Assembly (NCBI GenBank): GCA_023415775.1
Contig: JAEZJM010000035.1
Location: 62,001 to 126,000 of the forward strand
Source: Bacillota bacterium
Lineage (GTDB): Bacteria; Bacillota; Negativicutes; Sporomusales; UBA7701
Direction: 5' to 3'
DNA length: 64,000 nucleotides
Shown here one piece after another: positions 24,075 through 33,469 of this stretch. Made by a program: the position numbers and the translations under genes. The notes below the pieces were generated by a model. The model saw only the letters and a list, made by a program, of their open reading frames with translations. It was not told the DNA's origin and made no database searches. Each line of letters starts with the position of its first letter. The first letter of the stretch is position 1.

Positions 24075-26558
24075 GTGTCCCGTTTCAACCCCACTGCCCT
24101 GTATATGCGCCAGCCCCTCAGACAAGCCCTGAGCAGAGTCTGGGAATACCCGCTGACGGTTGTGGAAGCGCCGATGGGCTATGGTAAAACCACTGCCGTC
24201 AAAGAGTCCTTGAAAAATAGCGATGCCAAGGTATTGTGGCAGACAGTGGTCGACGGTTCGGTGAGCGGGTTCTGGCGCGGGTTCTGCCGCATGCTGAAAA
24301 AAATCGACGCCGGCTGTGCCGATCGATTAGCCGAACTGGGCATCCCCAACAACAGCATCTTCATGGACGCGGCGCTGGAAATCATCGGAGACGTCGTGTT
24401 CCCGGCGAGGACGGTCATAGTATTCGACGACTACCACCTGCTGTCCTCGAAGAACGTCGAACAGTTTCTCGAACTTCTCGTAAAAATGGCGCCGCCCACC
24501 CTGCACATCATCATCGTATCCAGGGCGACATTCGGCGAAAACACCACCGAACTTGCGCTGAAAGGGTACTGTTATTTCATCGGCAAAAGCAAATTCGAGC
24601 TGGATCGGGGCGAAATCATCGCCTACTACAAGCAGTGCGGAATAAGGCTGAGACCCCATGAAGCCGCGGAACTTCACGCCTACACCGAAGGCTGGATCAG
24701 CGCCCTCTACCTCAGCATGCTTACCTTTGCACGGGACGGGCTGGTCGAGCGACAGGTAAACCTGGCCGAACTCATAGAAAAGGCCGTTTACCGGCAGTAT
24801 CCCGCGGAAGTGAAAGAATTTCTCTTGACCGTCTGCGTTTTCGACAGCTTCACCCTGGCGCAGGCGAAAGCGATGTGGCCTGAGGAAAACGTCGAAGCGA
24901 TGCTGAGTTATCTCATGAGTCACAACGCCTTCATCAAATACGACAATTATAACAAAACCTACCGGATGCACAACATTTTCACCGACTACCTGCGGGAGAT
25001 GCTGGAGAGGCAGGGGAAGGAGCGCCGGCGGGCCGTCCTGCGCGCGGCCGGCAGCTGGTATGCGGGCAGCGGCGACCATATCCGCGCCATGGACGCCTAT
25101 TATCAAGCCGGCGATTTCGACGGCTTATTGGCGGCGCTCGAACTGGCCAAAGGGCACACCATAAACACCGAGCACAAAGAAAAGATAATCCGCTATTTCG
25201 GCGAGTGCCCGGCAGCAGTTAAAAAAGCGCGTCCCTGGGCGTGGCTGGTCTATGCCGTTTATCTCTTCGTGTTTAACGAGAAGCAGCTTTTTGCCGAACA
25301 GTGCGCGGAAATCCGCAGCTATATCGAACAATTTGCCAACGACGAAAACACTAAGGCGCAGCTGGCGGGAGAACTCGAATTACTGTGCAGTTTCGCCAAA
25401 TATAACAGCATAGCGGGGATGTCCGAGCATCTCCAGCGAGCCGCCTTGCTGCTGAGGGGACCGTCAAGATTCATCGACAAAAAGGCCTTGTGGACCTTCG
25501 GCTCACCGTCCGTCCTGTATATGTTTTACCGCGAAAGCGGTCAGCTGGCGCAAGAAGTGGCGGAATTCACCGCCGTCATGCCTCTTTACAGCCACCTTAC
25601 CGGCGGCCACGGTGCGGGCGCGGAGCTTGTCATACAGGCCGAACGCCATTACTATACCGGCGACTTTGAAAATGCGGAAATCATGGCGAATAAAGCCTTG
25701 TACGTCGCGCAATCCCAGGGGCAAATGGCGATAGTGATCTGTATCTTATTCCTCCTCGTGAAGCTCGATAGCCTGAAAGGAAACCTGACGGCGGTTAAAA
25801 CCGTTCTCCAGCAAGCGCGGGAAGACATCAAACGCCAAAAACGCTATCAAAACATTCATACACTGGAGTTATGCGAAGGCTCCTTTTACGCCTGCCTCGA
25901 CCAAGCGGGGAAAATCCCCGCCTGGATCGCGAAAGGCGACGTGAAAGACAGCTCGCTCTACTTTCCAGCCTACGCCGCTTTCAACATCGTCTACGGCAAG
26001 TCGCTGCTGATAAGCGGGCAATACCTCAAGCTCCTCGGCCTGGCCGGGCGGTTCCTCGATATCGCCTACTCATTCCCCAATCTCCTCGGCCAAGTATATA
26101 CACACATCTACGTGGCGGCGGCCCATCACCGGCTGCAGCATCGCCCCGAAGCGCAGGCGGCTCTCAGGCAGGCTGCCGATATCGCCGCCGCCGACGGACT
26201 CATCATGCCCTTCGTCGAAAATGGCGAACACATCGGCGCCATTCTCGGCGAGCTGGGCAAAGACGACCGGTATGCCGGCTTCGTCGCCAGAATTAAGAAA
26301 ACCTACGCCGCCTACGCCAAAAAACTTGCCGCCATGCGGGCGGCGGAGAAAACGGGAAACGGCCCGGCTAACCTCACCGCCCGCGAGCGGGAAATCGCCG
26401 GGTTGGTCGCCGCCGGCCTGTCCAACCGGCATATCGCCCAAAAACTTGTCATCGAAGAGGTCACCGTCAAAAAGGCGCTGCAAAACATCTACGCCAAGCT
26501 CGGCATCGGCAGCAGGACAATGTTGGCGCGACTGATGCCGCAACGGGACATGGGATAA
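24075..26558 (+). CDS. Large ATP-binding LuxR-family regulator (MalT-like)
   Basis: The 827-residue protein matches the MalT/LAL class of signal-sensing activators. An N-terminal STAND NTPase has Walker A APMGYGKTTAV (about 31-41) and a Walker B-like TVIVFDDYHLL. A long helical-repeat region follows, and the C-terminus is a LuxR helix-turn-helix (LTAREREIAGLVAAGLSNRH, about 765-784). GTG 24075 follows GGGAGGTG. It lies directly before the DMSO-reductase-like operon in the same direction, so it is a candidate activator of that operon. The inducer is unknown. Confidence 0.9.
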   Translation: MSRFNPTALYMRQPLRQALSRVWEYPLTVVEAPMGYGKTTAVKESLKNSDAKVLWQTVVDGSVSGFWRGFCRMLKKIDAGCADRLAELGIPNNSIFMDAALEIIGDVVFPARTVIVFDDYHLLSSKNVEQFLELLVKMAPPTLHIIIVSRATFGENTTELALKGYCYFIGKSKFELDRGEIIAYYKQCGIRLRPHEAAELHAYTEGWISALYLSMLTFARDGLVERQVNLAELIEKAVYRQYPAEVKEFLLTVCVFDSFTLAQAKAMWPEENVEAMLSYLMSHNAFIKYDNYNKTYRMHNIFTDYLREMLERQGKERRRAVLRAAGSWYAGSGDHIRAMDAYYQAGDFDGLLAALELAKGHTINTEHKEKIIRYFGECPAAVKKARPWAWLVYAVYLFVFNEKQLFAEQCAEIRSYIEQFANDENTKAQLAGELELLCSFAKYNSIAGMSEHLQRAALLLRGPSRFIDKKALWTFGSPSVLYMFYRESGQLAQEVAEFTAVMPLYSHLTGGHGAGAELVIQAERHYYTGDFENAEIMANKALYVAQSQGQMAIVICILFLLVKLDSLKGNLTAVKTVLQQAREDIKRQKRYQNIHTLELCEGSFYACLDQAGKIPAWIAKGDVKDSSLYFPAYAAFNIVYGKSLLISGQYLKLLGLAGRFLDIAYSFPNLLGQVYTHIYVAAAHHRLQHRPEAQAALRQAADIAAADGLIMPFVENGEHIGAILGELGKDDRYAGFVARIKKTYAAYAKKLAAMRAAEKTGNGPANLTAREREIAGLVAAGLSNRHIAQKLVIEEVTVKKALQNIYAKLGIGSRTMLARLMPQRDMG

Positions 26559-26592
26559 AACGTAAAAAGACTATACTTTCGGATAATTTATT

Positions 26593-26637
26593 AAAAGACC
26601 TATTAACTTTATGATTATAGTTATAAGGTCTTTTTTT
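26593..26637 (+). terminator. Terminator after the LuxR-type gene
   Basis: AAAAGACCTATTAAC pairs imperfectly with GTTATAAGGTCTTTT, followed by more T. Confidence 0.8.
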
Positions 26638-26788
26638 GTCTAAAAGGCGATCCCCTTCCCAGAATAATCTTTGTTGCCAGCATCGCTTAATATATTGTTA
26701 TATATCACCTATAACTTTTTGCCATACATCGCATGAATTCGCGTTATATTTCCACAAAAAACGCAAAGGAAAGGAAGGGAAAGCAACA

Positions 26789-29146
26789 ATGGGATTATCT
26801 AGGCGGACCTTCATCAAGACGGGTCTGGCCGGGGCAGCCTTGGGCGCGTGCGGGGCACTGCCGCCCGTGAGCAAGTGGCTGCGCACCTCAGACGCCGCCG
26901 ACGACCCCAAGGAGAAAGTGGCCTACACCTACCATCCCCCCAACTGCGGCGGACGCTGCTCGTTCAAGTGCACCGTGAAAGACGGCAAACTGGTCAAGCT
27001 AGAGGCCAACGAATGGCCGGACAAACGCCACTCCCTCATCTGCCTGCGCGGCCTGTCGGAGCTTGAGCGGGTCTACAGCCCCGACCGCATCAAGAAACCC
27101 TTGAAACGCGTCGGCGAGCGCGGCGAAGGCAAGTTCGTCGAAATTTCCTGGGACGAAGCTCTGACCACCGTCGCCAACAAGCTCAAGGAACTCAAGGACA
27201 AACACGGCGGCAAATCCATCTATCTCAAAGCCTCTTCCGGCGTTGAACACCCGATGTTCTCGCTGGCGACGATGCTCGGCGCCCAGTTCACCAATAACGC
27301 CGGCATCGACATCGGCATTTCCGGCGGACTCAATCAGGTCACCGGCGCGGGCTTGTTCGGTCCCATGAACAACGAAGTCACCGACTGGGTCAACTCCAAG
27401 ACCATCCTGCTCATCGGCAACAACTTCCTGGAAACCTCGATGACCGACGCCCAGTTTTTCTATGACGCCAAGGAAGCCGGCTGCAAGATTATCTCCATCG
27501 ACCCGTCCTACTCCACCACCACCACCCGCTGCGACCAGTGGATCAGCCTGCGTCCCGGCACCGATACCGCCCTTATTATGGCACTTATCAATCAAGTATT
27601 CGTCAATAAATTGTACAACGAGGAATATCTCCGCAAGAACAGCACCGCCCCCTTCCTCATCCGGGAGGACGACAAGAAGCTGTTCAAAATCGGCGACAAG
27701 TTCCAGGTGTGGGACAAGAACTCCGGCTCCTTCCAGCCGTACGACGCTCCCGGCATCCAGCCGGAGCTGGAAGGCGATTTCGCCGCCGACGGCGTCAAAC
27801 TGCAAACCGTCTTCGCCGCCCTCAGGGAACACACAAAGAACAACACCCCGGCGTGGGCTGCCAAAATCACCGAAGTGCCCGAACAGGTCATCAAAGACCT
27901 GGCCAAACAGTACGCCACCGGCGGGCCGGCCGTCGTCGCCTGGGGCTGGGGCGGCCCCGACAAATGGTACCACGCCGACAGCCTCGGCCGGGCGGCCGGC
28001 ATCCTCGCCGCGCTCACCGGCAACATCGGCCGCATCGGCGGCGGCGTCGGCGCAGCCAACCATCACCTTCCCGGCTATTTCGCGCCCTTCAAAGGCTGGC
28101 CCCTTCCCAAGGACAAGGGATTCGCCCCCGCCAAGCCCGAAATGCCGGCCACCGATTTTCCCCAGAAGCCCAACTCCGTGCGGGCGGTCATAATCCAGGG
28201 CAACACCCTCAACCAGTGGCTGGGCAACGCCCATCAGACAGCCGCCTGGCTCAAAAAGCTCGACCTCGTCGTCGTCGTCGACATCTTCCACAACGACACC
28301 GTCAACTACGCCGACATCGTCCTGCCCACCTGCACCAACTTCGAGATGGAGTACGACTCTTACAACCTCCAGGTCCGCCGCAACCACATTATGATGATGC
28401 AAAAAGTCATCGACCCGCTGTTCGAGAGCAAAACCGACTTCCGGATCGAGCTGGAGCTGGCCGCCAAGCTTGGTCTGGATCAGTATCTGCCCAAGACCCC
28501 CGAGGAGTTGAACCGGGCCCGCCTGGCCGACCCGGCCCCGCCCCTCAAAGGCATAACCGTCGAGACCCTCAAGGCCAACCGCTACATCCAGCGCCTCAAC
28601 GCGCCGATGGAGCCCTTCCGCAGCAACATGAACCAGGTATACGCCACCCCCACCAAAAAAATCGAGCTTTACTCGCAAACGCTGCTGCCCTTTAACGCCG
28701 GCTTCCCGTCCTACGAGGAGCCACAGGAAGCCTCGCCGTACAACCCGCTCTTCAAAAAATACCCGCTGCAGTTCAGCCAGGCCCACACCCGCTACCGGGC
28801 CCACTCCTCCTTCGCCAACGCCCGCTGGATAACCCAGATCATCAAGGAACCGAAGGTGGAGATGAACCCGCGCGACGCCAAGCCCCGCGGTCTGAATAAC
28901 GGCGACCTCGTCGAGGTCTTCAACGACCGCGGCAAATTCCAGGCCCGCTACCAGGCCACACCGGATATGCGCCCCGGCTCCATCAGGGTGAGCGAGGGCT
29001 GGTGGTCGAAATACTTCGCCGCCGGCAACCTGCAGAACGTCACCAACAACGCCAACAACCCGCGCGGTTATCCGCTTATCCACGGGCCGGTCATCCCCTT
29101 CAACGACACCCTGGTCGAAGTCAAAAAGGCAGGGGGTGCTAAATAA
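26789..29146 (+). CDS. TAT-exported molybdopterin oxidoreductase, DMSO-reductase (DmsA-like) catalytic subunit
   Basis: The 785-residue enzyme reduces or oxidises an unknown substrate outside the inner membrane. A twin-arginine signal (SRRTFIK, 4-10) is followed by an iron-sulfur site with Cys53, Cys57, Cys61 and Cys85, spaced as in DmsA. Bis-MGD-binding blocks include LLIGNNFLETSMTDAQFFYD, GGPAVVAWGWGG and ALTGNIGRIGGGVG. No Cys or Sec is visible at the expected Mo-ligand position near DIGISGGLNQ, where a Ser is most likely. ATG 26789 follows AAGGAAGGG; the frame stays open upstream but lacks a start site. It shares one base with the next gene. The substrate could be DMSO, TMAO or a sulfur or selenium oxyanion. 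Confidence 0.9.
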   Translation: MGLSRRTFIKTGLAGAALGACGALPPVSKWLRTSDAADDPKEKVAYTYHPPNCGGRCSFKCTVKDGKLVKLEANEWPDKRHSLICLRGLSELERVYSPDRIKKPLKRVGERGEGKFVEISWDEALTTVANKLKELKDKHGGKSIYLKASSGVEHPMFSLATMLGAQFTNNAGIDIGISGGLNQVTGAGLFGPMNNEVTDWVNSKTILLIGNNFLETSMTDAQFFYDAKEAGCKIISIDPSYSTTTTRCDQWISLRPGTDTALIMALINQVFVNKLYNEEYLRKNSTAPFLIREDDKKLFKIGDKFQVWDKNSGSFQPYDAPGIQPELEGDFAADGVKLQTVFAALREHTKNNTPAWAAKITEVPEQVIKDLAKQYATGGPAVVAWGWGGPDKWYHADSLGRAAGILAALTGNIGRIGGGVGAANHHLPGYFAPFKGWPLPKDKGFAPAKPEMPATDFPQKPNSVRAVIIQGNTLNQWLGNAHQTAAWLKKLDLVVVVDIFHNDTVNYADIVLPTCTNFEMEYDSYNLQVRRNHIMMMQKVIDPLFESKTDFRIELELAAKLGLDQYLPKTPEELNRARLADPAPPLKGITVETLKANRYIQRLNAPMEPFRSNMNQVYATPTKKIELYSQTLLPFNAGFPSYEEPQEASPYNPLFKKYPLQFSQAHTRYRAHSSFANARWITQIIKEPKVEMNPRDAKPRGLNNGDLVEVFNDRGKFQARYQATPDMRPGSIRVSEGWWSKYFAAGNLQNVTNNANNPRGYPLIHGPVIPFNDTLVEVKKAGGAK

Positions 29147-29760
29147 TGGCCAAAAAACTAGGGATGACCATTGACCTCAAACGCTGCATGGGCTGCCACA
29201 CCTGCGCGCTCGGCTGCAAAATGCAGAACAACGTGCCGATGGGCATGCTGTGGAACCGCATACTCACCGACGGCGGCGAAGACGTCGACACCGCCCGCGG
29301 CGAATTCCCCCACCTGTACAAGAGCTGGATGCCGCTCGCCTGCCTCCACTGCGAAAACGCCCCCTGCGTCAAAGTCTGTCCGGTGGGCGCCACATACAGA
29401 GACGAGGACGGCCGGGTGCTGATCAACTACGACCGCTGTATAGGCTGCCGCTACTGCATGGCCGCCTGTCCTTACAACGTCCGCGTGTTCAACTGGCAAA
29501 ACCCCGTCCGCGAACCCGGCCATTCCTACGGCGAAGCTCCGGCCCGCCCCAAAGGCGTCATGGAAAAATGCACGCTGTGCGTCGAACGCACCTCCAAGGG
29601 CCAGGAACCGCGCTGCGTCGAAGTCTGTCCGGCCAAGGCGCGCAAGTTCGGCGACCTGGACGACCCGAACAGCGACGTTTCCAAAGCCATCCGCGAACGC
29701 GGCGGCCAGCAGCTGCTTGCCGAAAAAGGCACTAAACCGCAAATCTACTACTTGCGCTGA
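29146..29760 (+). CDS. Four-cluster iron-sulfur subunit (DmsB/PsrB-like)
   Basis: This 204-residue protein passes electrons between the membrane anchor and the Mo subunit. It contains four groups of Cys for four [4Fe-4S] clusters: CMGCHTCALGCK (about 15-26), CLHCENAPCVKVCP, CIGCRYCMAACP and CTLCVERTSKGQEPRCVEVCP, the last one longer than 20 only with its spacer. The start ATG 29146 overlaps the previous stop (TAATG). It has no signal peptide, so it is probably exported together with the Mo subunit. Confidence 0.94.
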   Translation: MAKKLGMTIDLKRCMGCHTCALGCKMQNNVPMGMLWNRILTDGGEDVDTARGEFPHLYKSWMPLACLHCENAPCVKVCPVGATYRDEDGRVLINYDRCIGCRYCMAACPYNVRVFNWQNPVREPGHSYGEAPARPKGVMEKCTLCVERTSKGQEPRCVEVCPAKARKFGDLDDPNSDVSKAIRERGGQQLLAEKGTKPQIYYLR

Positions 29761-29774
29761 AAGGAGGCGATAAC

Positions 29775-30983
29775 GTGGAAAAAAGAGGGAATTACAACCT
29801 ATACCTGGGAATAATGGGTCTCTTAACGCTGCTGGGGCTTGGCGCCTGGATCTACCAGCTCAGTAACGGCCTTATCGTCACCGGGATGCGCAACATCGTG
29901 TCCTGGGGCTTGTACATCACCTCCTTCATGTTCTTCGTCGGCCTGTCGGCCGGCGGCCTCATCGTCTCGTCCTCGGCCACCGTCTTCGACATCCCCTCTT
30001 TCAAGGCGGTGTCCAAACCGGCCGTCATCCTTTCGACCGTCTGCATCATCCTGGCCGGGCTCTTCATCGTCGTCGACCTCGGCAGCCCGGAGAGGATATT
30101 CTACCTGTTCATCTATCCCCAGTTCCAGTCGCCGCTCATCTGGGACGTCGTCGTCATCGCCATCTACCTGATCGTGTCGCTGCTCTATCTCAGGCAGATG
30201 ACCCAGCCCGTCCCGGATAACCGCAAACTGGCCACCCTGTCGGCGGTCGCCCTGCCGGCCGCCGTGCTCGTCCACTCGGTCACGGCCTGGATCTTCGGCC
30301 TGCAGATCGCCCGCGTCAGCTGGCACAGCGCCCTGATGGCGCCGCTGTTTGTCGCCTCGGCCCTCGATTCCGGCCTGGCGCTCCTGATCATCGTCCTGGC
30401 CGTGCTGGAGCAGGTATCAGACTACAAGGTCGAACCCAAGCTCTATGCCAGCCTCGCCGGTTTGCTGGCCGCCTTCGTCGCCGTCGACGCCTTCTTCGTC
30501 TTCAGCGAAGTGCTGACAGCCGCCTACCCCGGCGAAGAAAGCGTAGCTGCCGCCATGGGACTGCTGCTGAGCGGCCCGCTGGCGCCGTTCTTCTGGGTGC
30601 AGGTCGTCCTCGGCCTAATCGTGCCCTTCGTCATCCTCGCCAGCGCCGCCAACCGGCAGATCAAAAGCAGGATACTGCTCGCCTCCGGCCTCGTAGTCCT
30701 CGGCGTATTCTGCAAACGCGTCTGGCTGCTGTTCTCGTCCTTCCTCCTGCCGCTCGTCGGCGGCGCGCCCGGCGTCACCCTCGGCCAGGCTCCGGCCGCC
30801 GGCGCCAAGCTCGACATGTGGGCGATGGCCGGGTCATACGCCCCGACCCTCGTCGAATGGACCATCTTCCTCGGCATCATCTCCTTCGGGGGCCTCGCCT
30901 TCATCATGGCCGCCCGGCGGCTGCTCTGGGCCGGCAAAGACACCGTCCGCGGCGTCCGCATCGCGCCGACGGCGGCCAAGTAG
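29775..30983 (+). CDS. NrfD/PsrC-family membrane anchor
   Basis: The 402-residue protein has about nine or ten membrane helices and binds quinone in related enzymes. It opens with a helix (LGIMGLLTLLGLGAWIYQL) and the typical GLYITSFMFFVGLSAGG segment, with LGSPERIFYL after helix 3. GTG 29775 follows AAAGGAGGCG. With the two genes before it, it completes a DMSO-reductase-type complex that would link the quinone pool to the extracytoplasmic Mo enzyme. Confidence 0.93.
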   Translation: MEKRGNYNLYLGIMGLLTLLGLGAWIYQLSNGLIVTGMRNIVSWGLYITSFMFFVGLSAGGLIVSSSATVFDIPSFKAVSKPAVILSTVCIILAGLFIVVDLGSPERIFYLFIYPQFQSPLIWDVVVIAIYLIVSLLYLRQMTQPVPDNRKLATLSAVALPAAVLVHSVTAWIFGLQIARVSWHSALMAPLFVASALDSGLALLIIVLAVLEQVSDYKVEPKLYASLAGLLAAFVAVDAFFVFSEVLTAAYPGEESVAAAMGLLLSGPLAPFFWVQVVLGLIVPFVILASAANRQIKSRILLASGLVVLGVFCKRVWLLFSSFLLPLVGGAPGVTLGQAPAAGAKLDMWAMAGSYAPTLVEWTIFLGIISFGGLAFIMAARRLLWAGKDTVRGVRIAPTAAK

Positions 30984-30989
30984 CGGATC

Positions 30990-31649
30990 ATGGAGGCATC
31001 CTGGCAAGAAGTCGCCCTCTTTCGCGCCGGCATCTATCGCTTCCTCGGCCACTGTCTGCTAGAATCCCTCCGGGGCGACCGCCTTGCGCTCCTCCAGCCC
31101 GATTTTTGGCGGAGCTTCCCCCTCGCGCCGGCCAACGACGTCATGGGCGCCGCGCTCGACAAGCTGGTCGGCATCACGCTCGGCCTGCAGGCGATGCCCA
31201 AAGACGCGGCCCTGGAGTCGGTGCAGACCGAGTACACCGCCCTGTTCCTCGGCGCCGGCGACCCGCTGGCGCCCCCGTGGGAATCGCTCTACCGCACCCC
31301 CGAGAAGCTAATGTTCGGCGCCCCCGCCTTTGAAGTCAGGGAAGCCATGGCCCGCTTCGGCGTCGAGGCGGCCGCAAAATACCGGCAGCCGGAAGACCAC
31401 CTGGGGCTGGAGATCATGCTGCTGGCGGCCGCCAGCGAGGCTGCCAGCCTGCGGGAAGAAACCGGCTGGCGCGAATCGGCCCGGCGCCAGGCGGAATTCA
31501 TCGCCGCCCATCCTCTCGGCTGGATCGGCGACCTGGAAAAAGACGCCGCCACCCACGGCACAGTTGGTTTCTACGCCGCCCTCCTCGGTCTGACCCGTGG
31601 CGTGCTGCTGTGGGACAGCGAATTGCTCAACGAATACCTTTCCTCGTAA
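30990..31649 (+). CDS. TorD/DmsD-family molybdoenzyme chaperone
   Basis: This 219-residue cytoplasmic chaperone should hold the Mo subunit until cofactor insertion and TAT export. It is all helical, with YTALFLGAGDPLAPPWESLYRT and the PEDHLGLEIMLLA segment that mark the TorD family. It starts 6 bases after the NrfD gene, with only a weak ribosome site, so it may rely on coupling. A strong terminator ends the operon. Confidence 0.92.
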   Translation: MEASWQEVALFRAGIYRFLGHCLLESLRGDRLALLQPDFWRSFPLAPANDVMGAALDKLVGITLGLQAMPKDAALESVQTEYTALFLGAGDPLAPPWESLYRTPEKLMFGAPAFEVREAMARFGVEAAAKYRQPEDHLGLEIMLLAAASEAASLREETGWRESARRQAEFIAAHPLGWIGDLEKDAATHGTVGFYAALLGLTRGVLLWDSELLNEYLSS

Positions 31650-31666
31650 CCAAACCGCACCGCAAA

Positions 31667-31696
31667 AGCAGCCCCGGAGCCTTCCGGGGCTGCTTC
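31667..31696 (+). terminator. Terminator after the DMSO-reductase-like operon
   Basis: AGCAGCCCCGGA pairs with TCCGGGGCTGCT across a 4-base loop; the following T run is short. Confidence 0.75.
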
Positions 31697-31712
31697 CTAT
31701 GTTCGCGGCCGC

Positions 31713-31749
31713 GTGATGTAAATCACCGTTGGAGTGTGATATAAATCAA
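31713..31749. promoter_or_regulatory. Two CRP/FNR-type operators upstream of the siroheme reductase operon
   Basis: GTGATGTAAATCAC (31713-31726) is a perfect palindrome, and GTGATATAAATCAA (31736-31749) is a near copy 23 bp downstream. The TGAT-N4-ATCA core is that of FNR/NNR/HcpR-like regulators that sense oxygen or nitrogen oxides. They lie 74-110 bases before the gene start. No CRP/FNR regulator gene is in the window. Confidence 0.75.
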
Positions 31750-31822
31750 AGCGCAGCCGTCGCCGGCGGGTTATCATTGAACCATAGAAAAGACACCGCA
31801 CCACGCGAGGAGGAACAACGCC

Positions 31823-32779
31823 ATGCTGCCCAAAGGAGCCAATCTGCAGAAAATCCGCAACGGCGCCAAGACCTACGCCGTCACGCCGCACCTCCCGGGA
31901 GGGTTCGTCAAACCGGAAGTGCTCGAAAAATACGCCCACGTCGCCAGGGAATACGGCGGCACGCTCAAACTCACCTCGGCGCAGCGCATCATGATCACCG
32001 GCCTGAAAGCCGAAGACATCGACGCCGTTTGGGCCGAACTCGGCATGCAGCCCGCCATGGGCTTCGCCAACTGCGTCCGCAGCGTCAAAATATGCCCCGG
32101 GATCGCCTTCTGCAAGCGCGGCAAACAGGATAGCGTCAAGCTCGGCCTCGAACTCGACCGGCGCTACATCAAAAAAGAGATGCCGTCGCGGATGAAGATC
32201 GGCGTCTCCGGCTGCCCCAACTCCTGCTCCGAAGCCATCATCAAAGACATCGGCGTCATCGGCGCCGACGATGGCTGGGACATCTACGTCGGCGGCAGCG
32301 CCGGCTCCCACCCCCGGCTCGCCGACAAGCTCATCGCCGGCCTCGACTACGACGACACCCTCAGGCTCATCGACATCATCGTCGCCTACTACAAAAAACA
32401 CGCCGACATCGAGCGCATCGGCCAGTTCATCGACCGCATCGGCTTCGCCAAATTCCAGGCCGACGTCCTGGCCGCCTTCGCCGCCGGACCGGCCGTCGCC
32501 GCCCCCGCCGCTCCCGTCCCCGTACCGGCCCCGGCCGCAGCGGACGGCGAACACAGGCTCAAACCCGGCGACGCCATCGCCGCCGACAGCATCATCGCCG
32601 ACATCATCAGAGTATACCCCGCCGCCATCCCCGTCCTCCGCGGTTTCGGCATGGGCTGCCTCGGCTGCCCCTCGGCCACCGGCGAAGCCCTCGAAAAGGC
32701 CGCCGGCATCCACGGCCTCGCAGTAAGCGAACTGATAACCGCCCTGAATAAAGTCGCCCTGAAGGAGGAGCAACAATGA
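31823..32779 (+). CDS. Half-size siroheme sulfite/nitrite reductase fused to a DUF1858 domain
   Basis: The 318-residue protein has one ferredoxin-like plus one siroheme-[4Fe-4S] domain. Cluster ligands are Cys91 and Cys97 (CPGIAFC) and Cys131 and Cys135 (SGCPNSCSEA), the conserved reductase pattern. After an Ala/Pro linker (about 218-240) comes a DUF1858 domain with MGCLGCPSATGEALEKAAG. Full sulfite and nitrite reductases carry the reductase unit twice; small single-unit enzymes are known in Desulfovibrio. ATG 31823 follows GAGGAACAACGCC. It overlaps the next gene by four bases. It probably acts on sulfite, nitrite or a related oxyanion in the cytoplasm. Confidence 0.88.
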   Translation: MLPKGANLQKIRNGAKTYAVTPHLPGGFVKPEVLEKYAHVAREYGGTLKLTSAQRIMITGLKAEDIDAVWAELGMQPAMGFANCVRSVKICPGIAFCKRGKQDSVKLGLELDRRYIKKEMPSRMKIGVSGCPNSCSEAIIKDIGVIGADDGWDIYVGGSAGSHPRLADKLIAGLDYDDTLRLIDIIVAYYKKHADIERIGQFIDRIGFAKFQADVLAAFAAGPAVAAPAAPVPVPAPAAADGEHRLKPGDAIAADSIIADIIRVYPAAIPVLRGFGMGCLGCPSATGEALEKAAGIHGLAVSELITALNKVALKEEQQ

Positions 32780-33432
32780 GCGCGTTCATCGGCCCCATCC
32801 ACTACTGGCTCTACCGGAAAATCAGCCTCGTCGCCCGCCGCGAGGACTTCCTCCGCGAAAGGGCGGCCGCCCTGTGCGGCTGTGCCGCCGAAGAACTCCA
32901 GGAACAGGTACGCCAGACCTACGGCTGGCCGCAGCCCGACACCGACCTCAGCGAACTCATCGAACACGACAACATCCACGGCTGGCTGCAGCGCCAGATC
33001 AAAATCGCCGAAACCAGGGAAGCCGCCTTCGTCAGAGAACTGCTCAACACCTGCGGCGGCGCGGCCGCCGAACTCATCGGGCAAGCCTTCGCCGACCACG
33101 GCCGCCTCACCGGCGAAAGCGCCAGAGCACAGGGCAGTTACGACCTGGCCGCCGCCCCCGGCATCTACCAGGCGCTCAGCGACCACTACCTCAATGGCAT
33201 GCCCTGCGACCAAGCCGACACCGTCATTGCCGCCACGGCCGACAGCACCGCCTGGGAAACGGGCGTCTGCCTCCAGCAGCCCAACTGGCAGCGGGCCGGC
33301 GTCGACGAACAGGCCATGGCGTCGTTCTACCGGGCCTGGCTGACCGGCTTCGTCGCCGGCGCCAACCCGGCGTTCGCCTTCCGCCAGGACCGGGCGGGCA
33401 CCGGCGCCAGGAGCGAAATCTATAGAAAATAA
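32776..33432 (+). CDS. Unknown cytoplasmic protein coupled to the siroheme reductase
   Basis: The 218-residue product begins IGPIHYWLYRKISLVARRED and is mostly helical, with no membrane segment or signal. Conserved-looking features are His9, an early Cys pair (LCGCAAEE, about 34-41), HDNIHGWL and two further Cys. I do not recognise the family. Its ATG overlaps the preceding stop (ATGA), so the two proteins are made together. A role in electron delivery, heme handling or sensing for the reductase is possible but unproven. Confidence 0.75.
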   Translation: MSAFIGPIHYWLYRKISLVARREDFLRERAAALCGCAAEELQEQVRQTYGWPQPDTDLSELIEHDNIHGWLQRQIKIAETREAAFVRELLNTCGGAAAELIGQAFADHGRLTGESARAQGSYDLAAAPGIYQALSDHYLNGMPCDQADTVIAATADSTAWETGVCLQQPNWQRAGVDEQAMASFYRAWLTGFVAGANPAFAFRQDRAGTGARSEIYRK

Positions 33433-33440
33433 GTCCCGAA

Positions 33441-33466
33441 AACCCCGGACGCCGTCCGGGGCTTTT
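33441..33466 (+). terminator. Terminator after the siroheme reductase operon
   Basis: CCCCGGAC and GTCCGGGG form a stem around GCC, followed by CTTTT. Confidence 0.85.
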
Positions 33467-33469
33467 CTG

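Noticed and set aside
26638..26788. FNR-type site upstream of the DMSO-reductase-like operon
   Set aside because: The AT-rich stretch has no TTGAT-N4-ATCAA match; the clear sites lie only before the siroheme reductase operon.
26999..29083. A 694-codon open frame on the minus strand
   Set aside because: It is antisense to the Mo-subunit gene and has no family motif; composition explains it.
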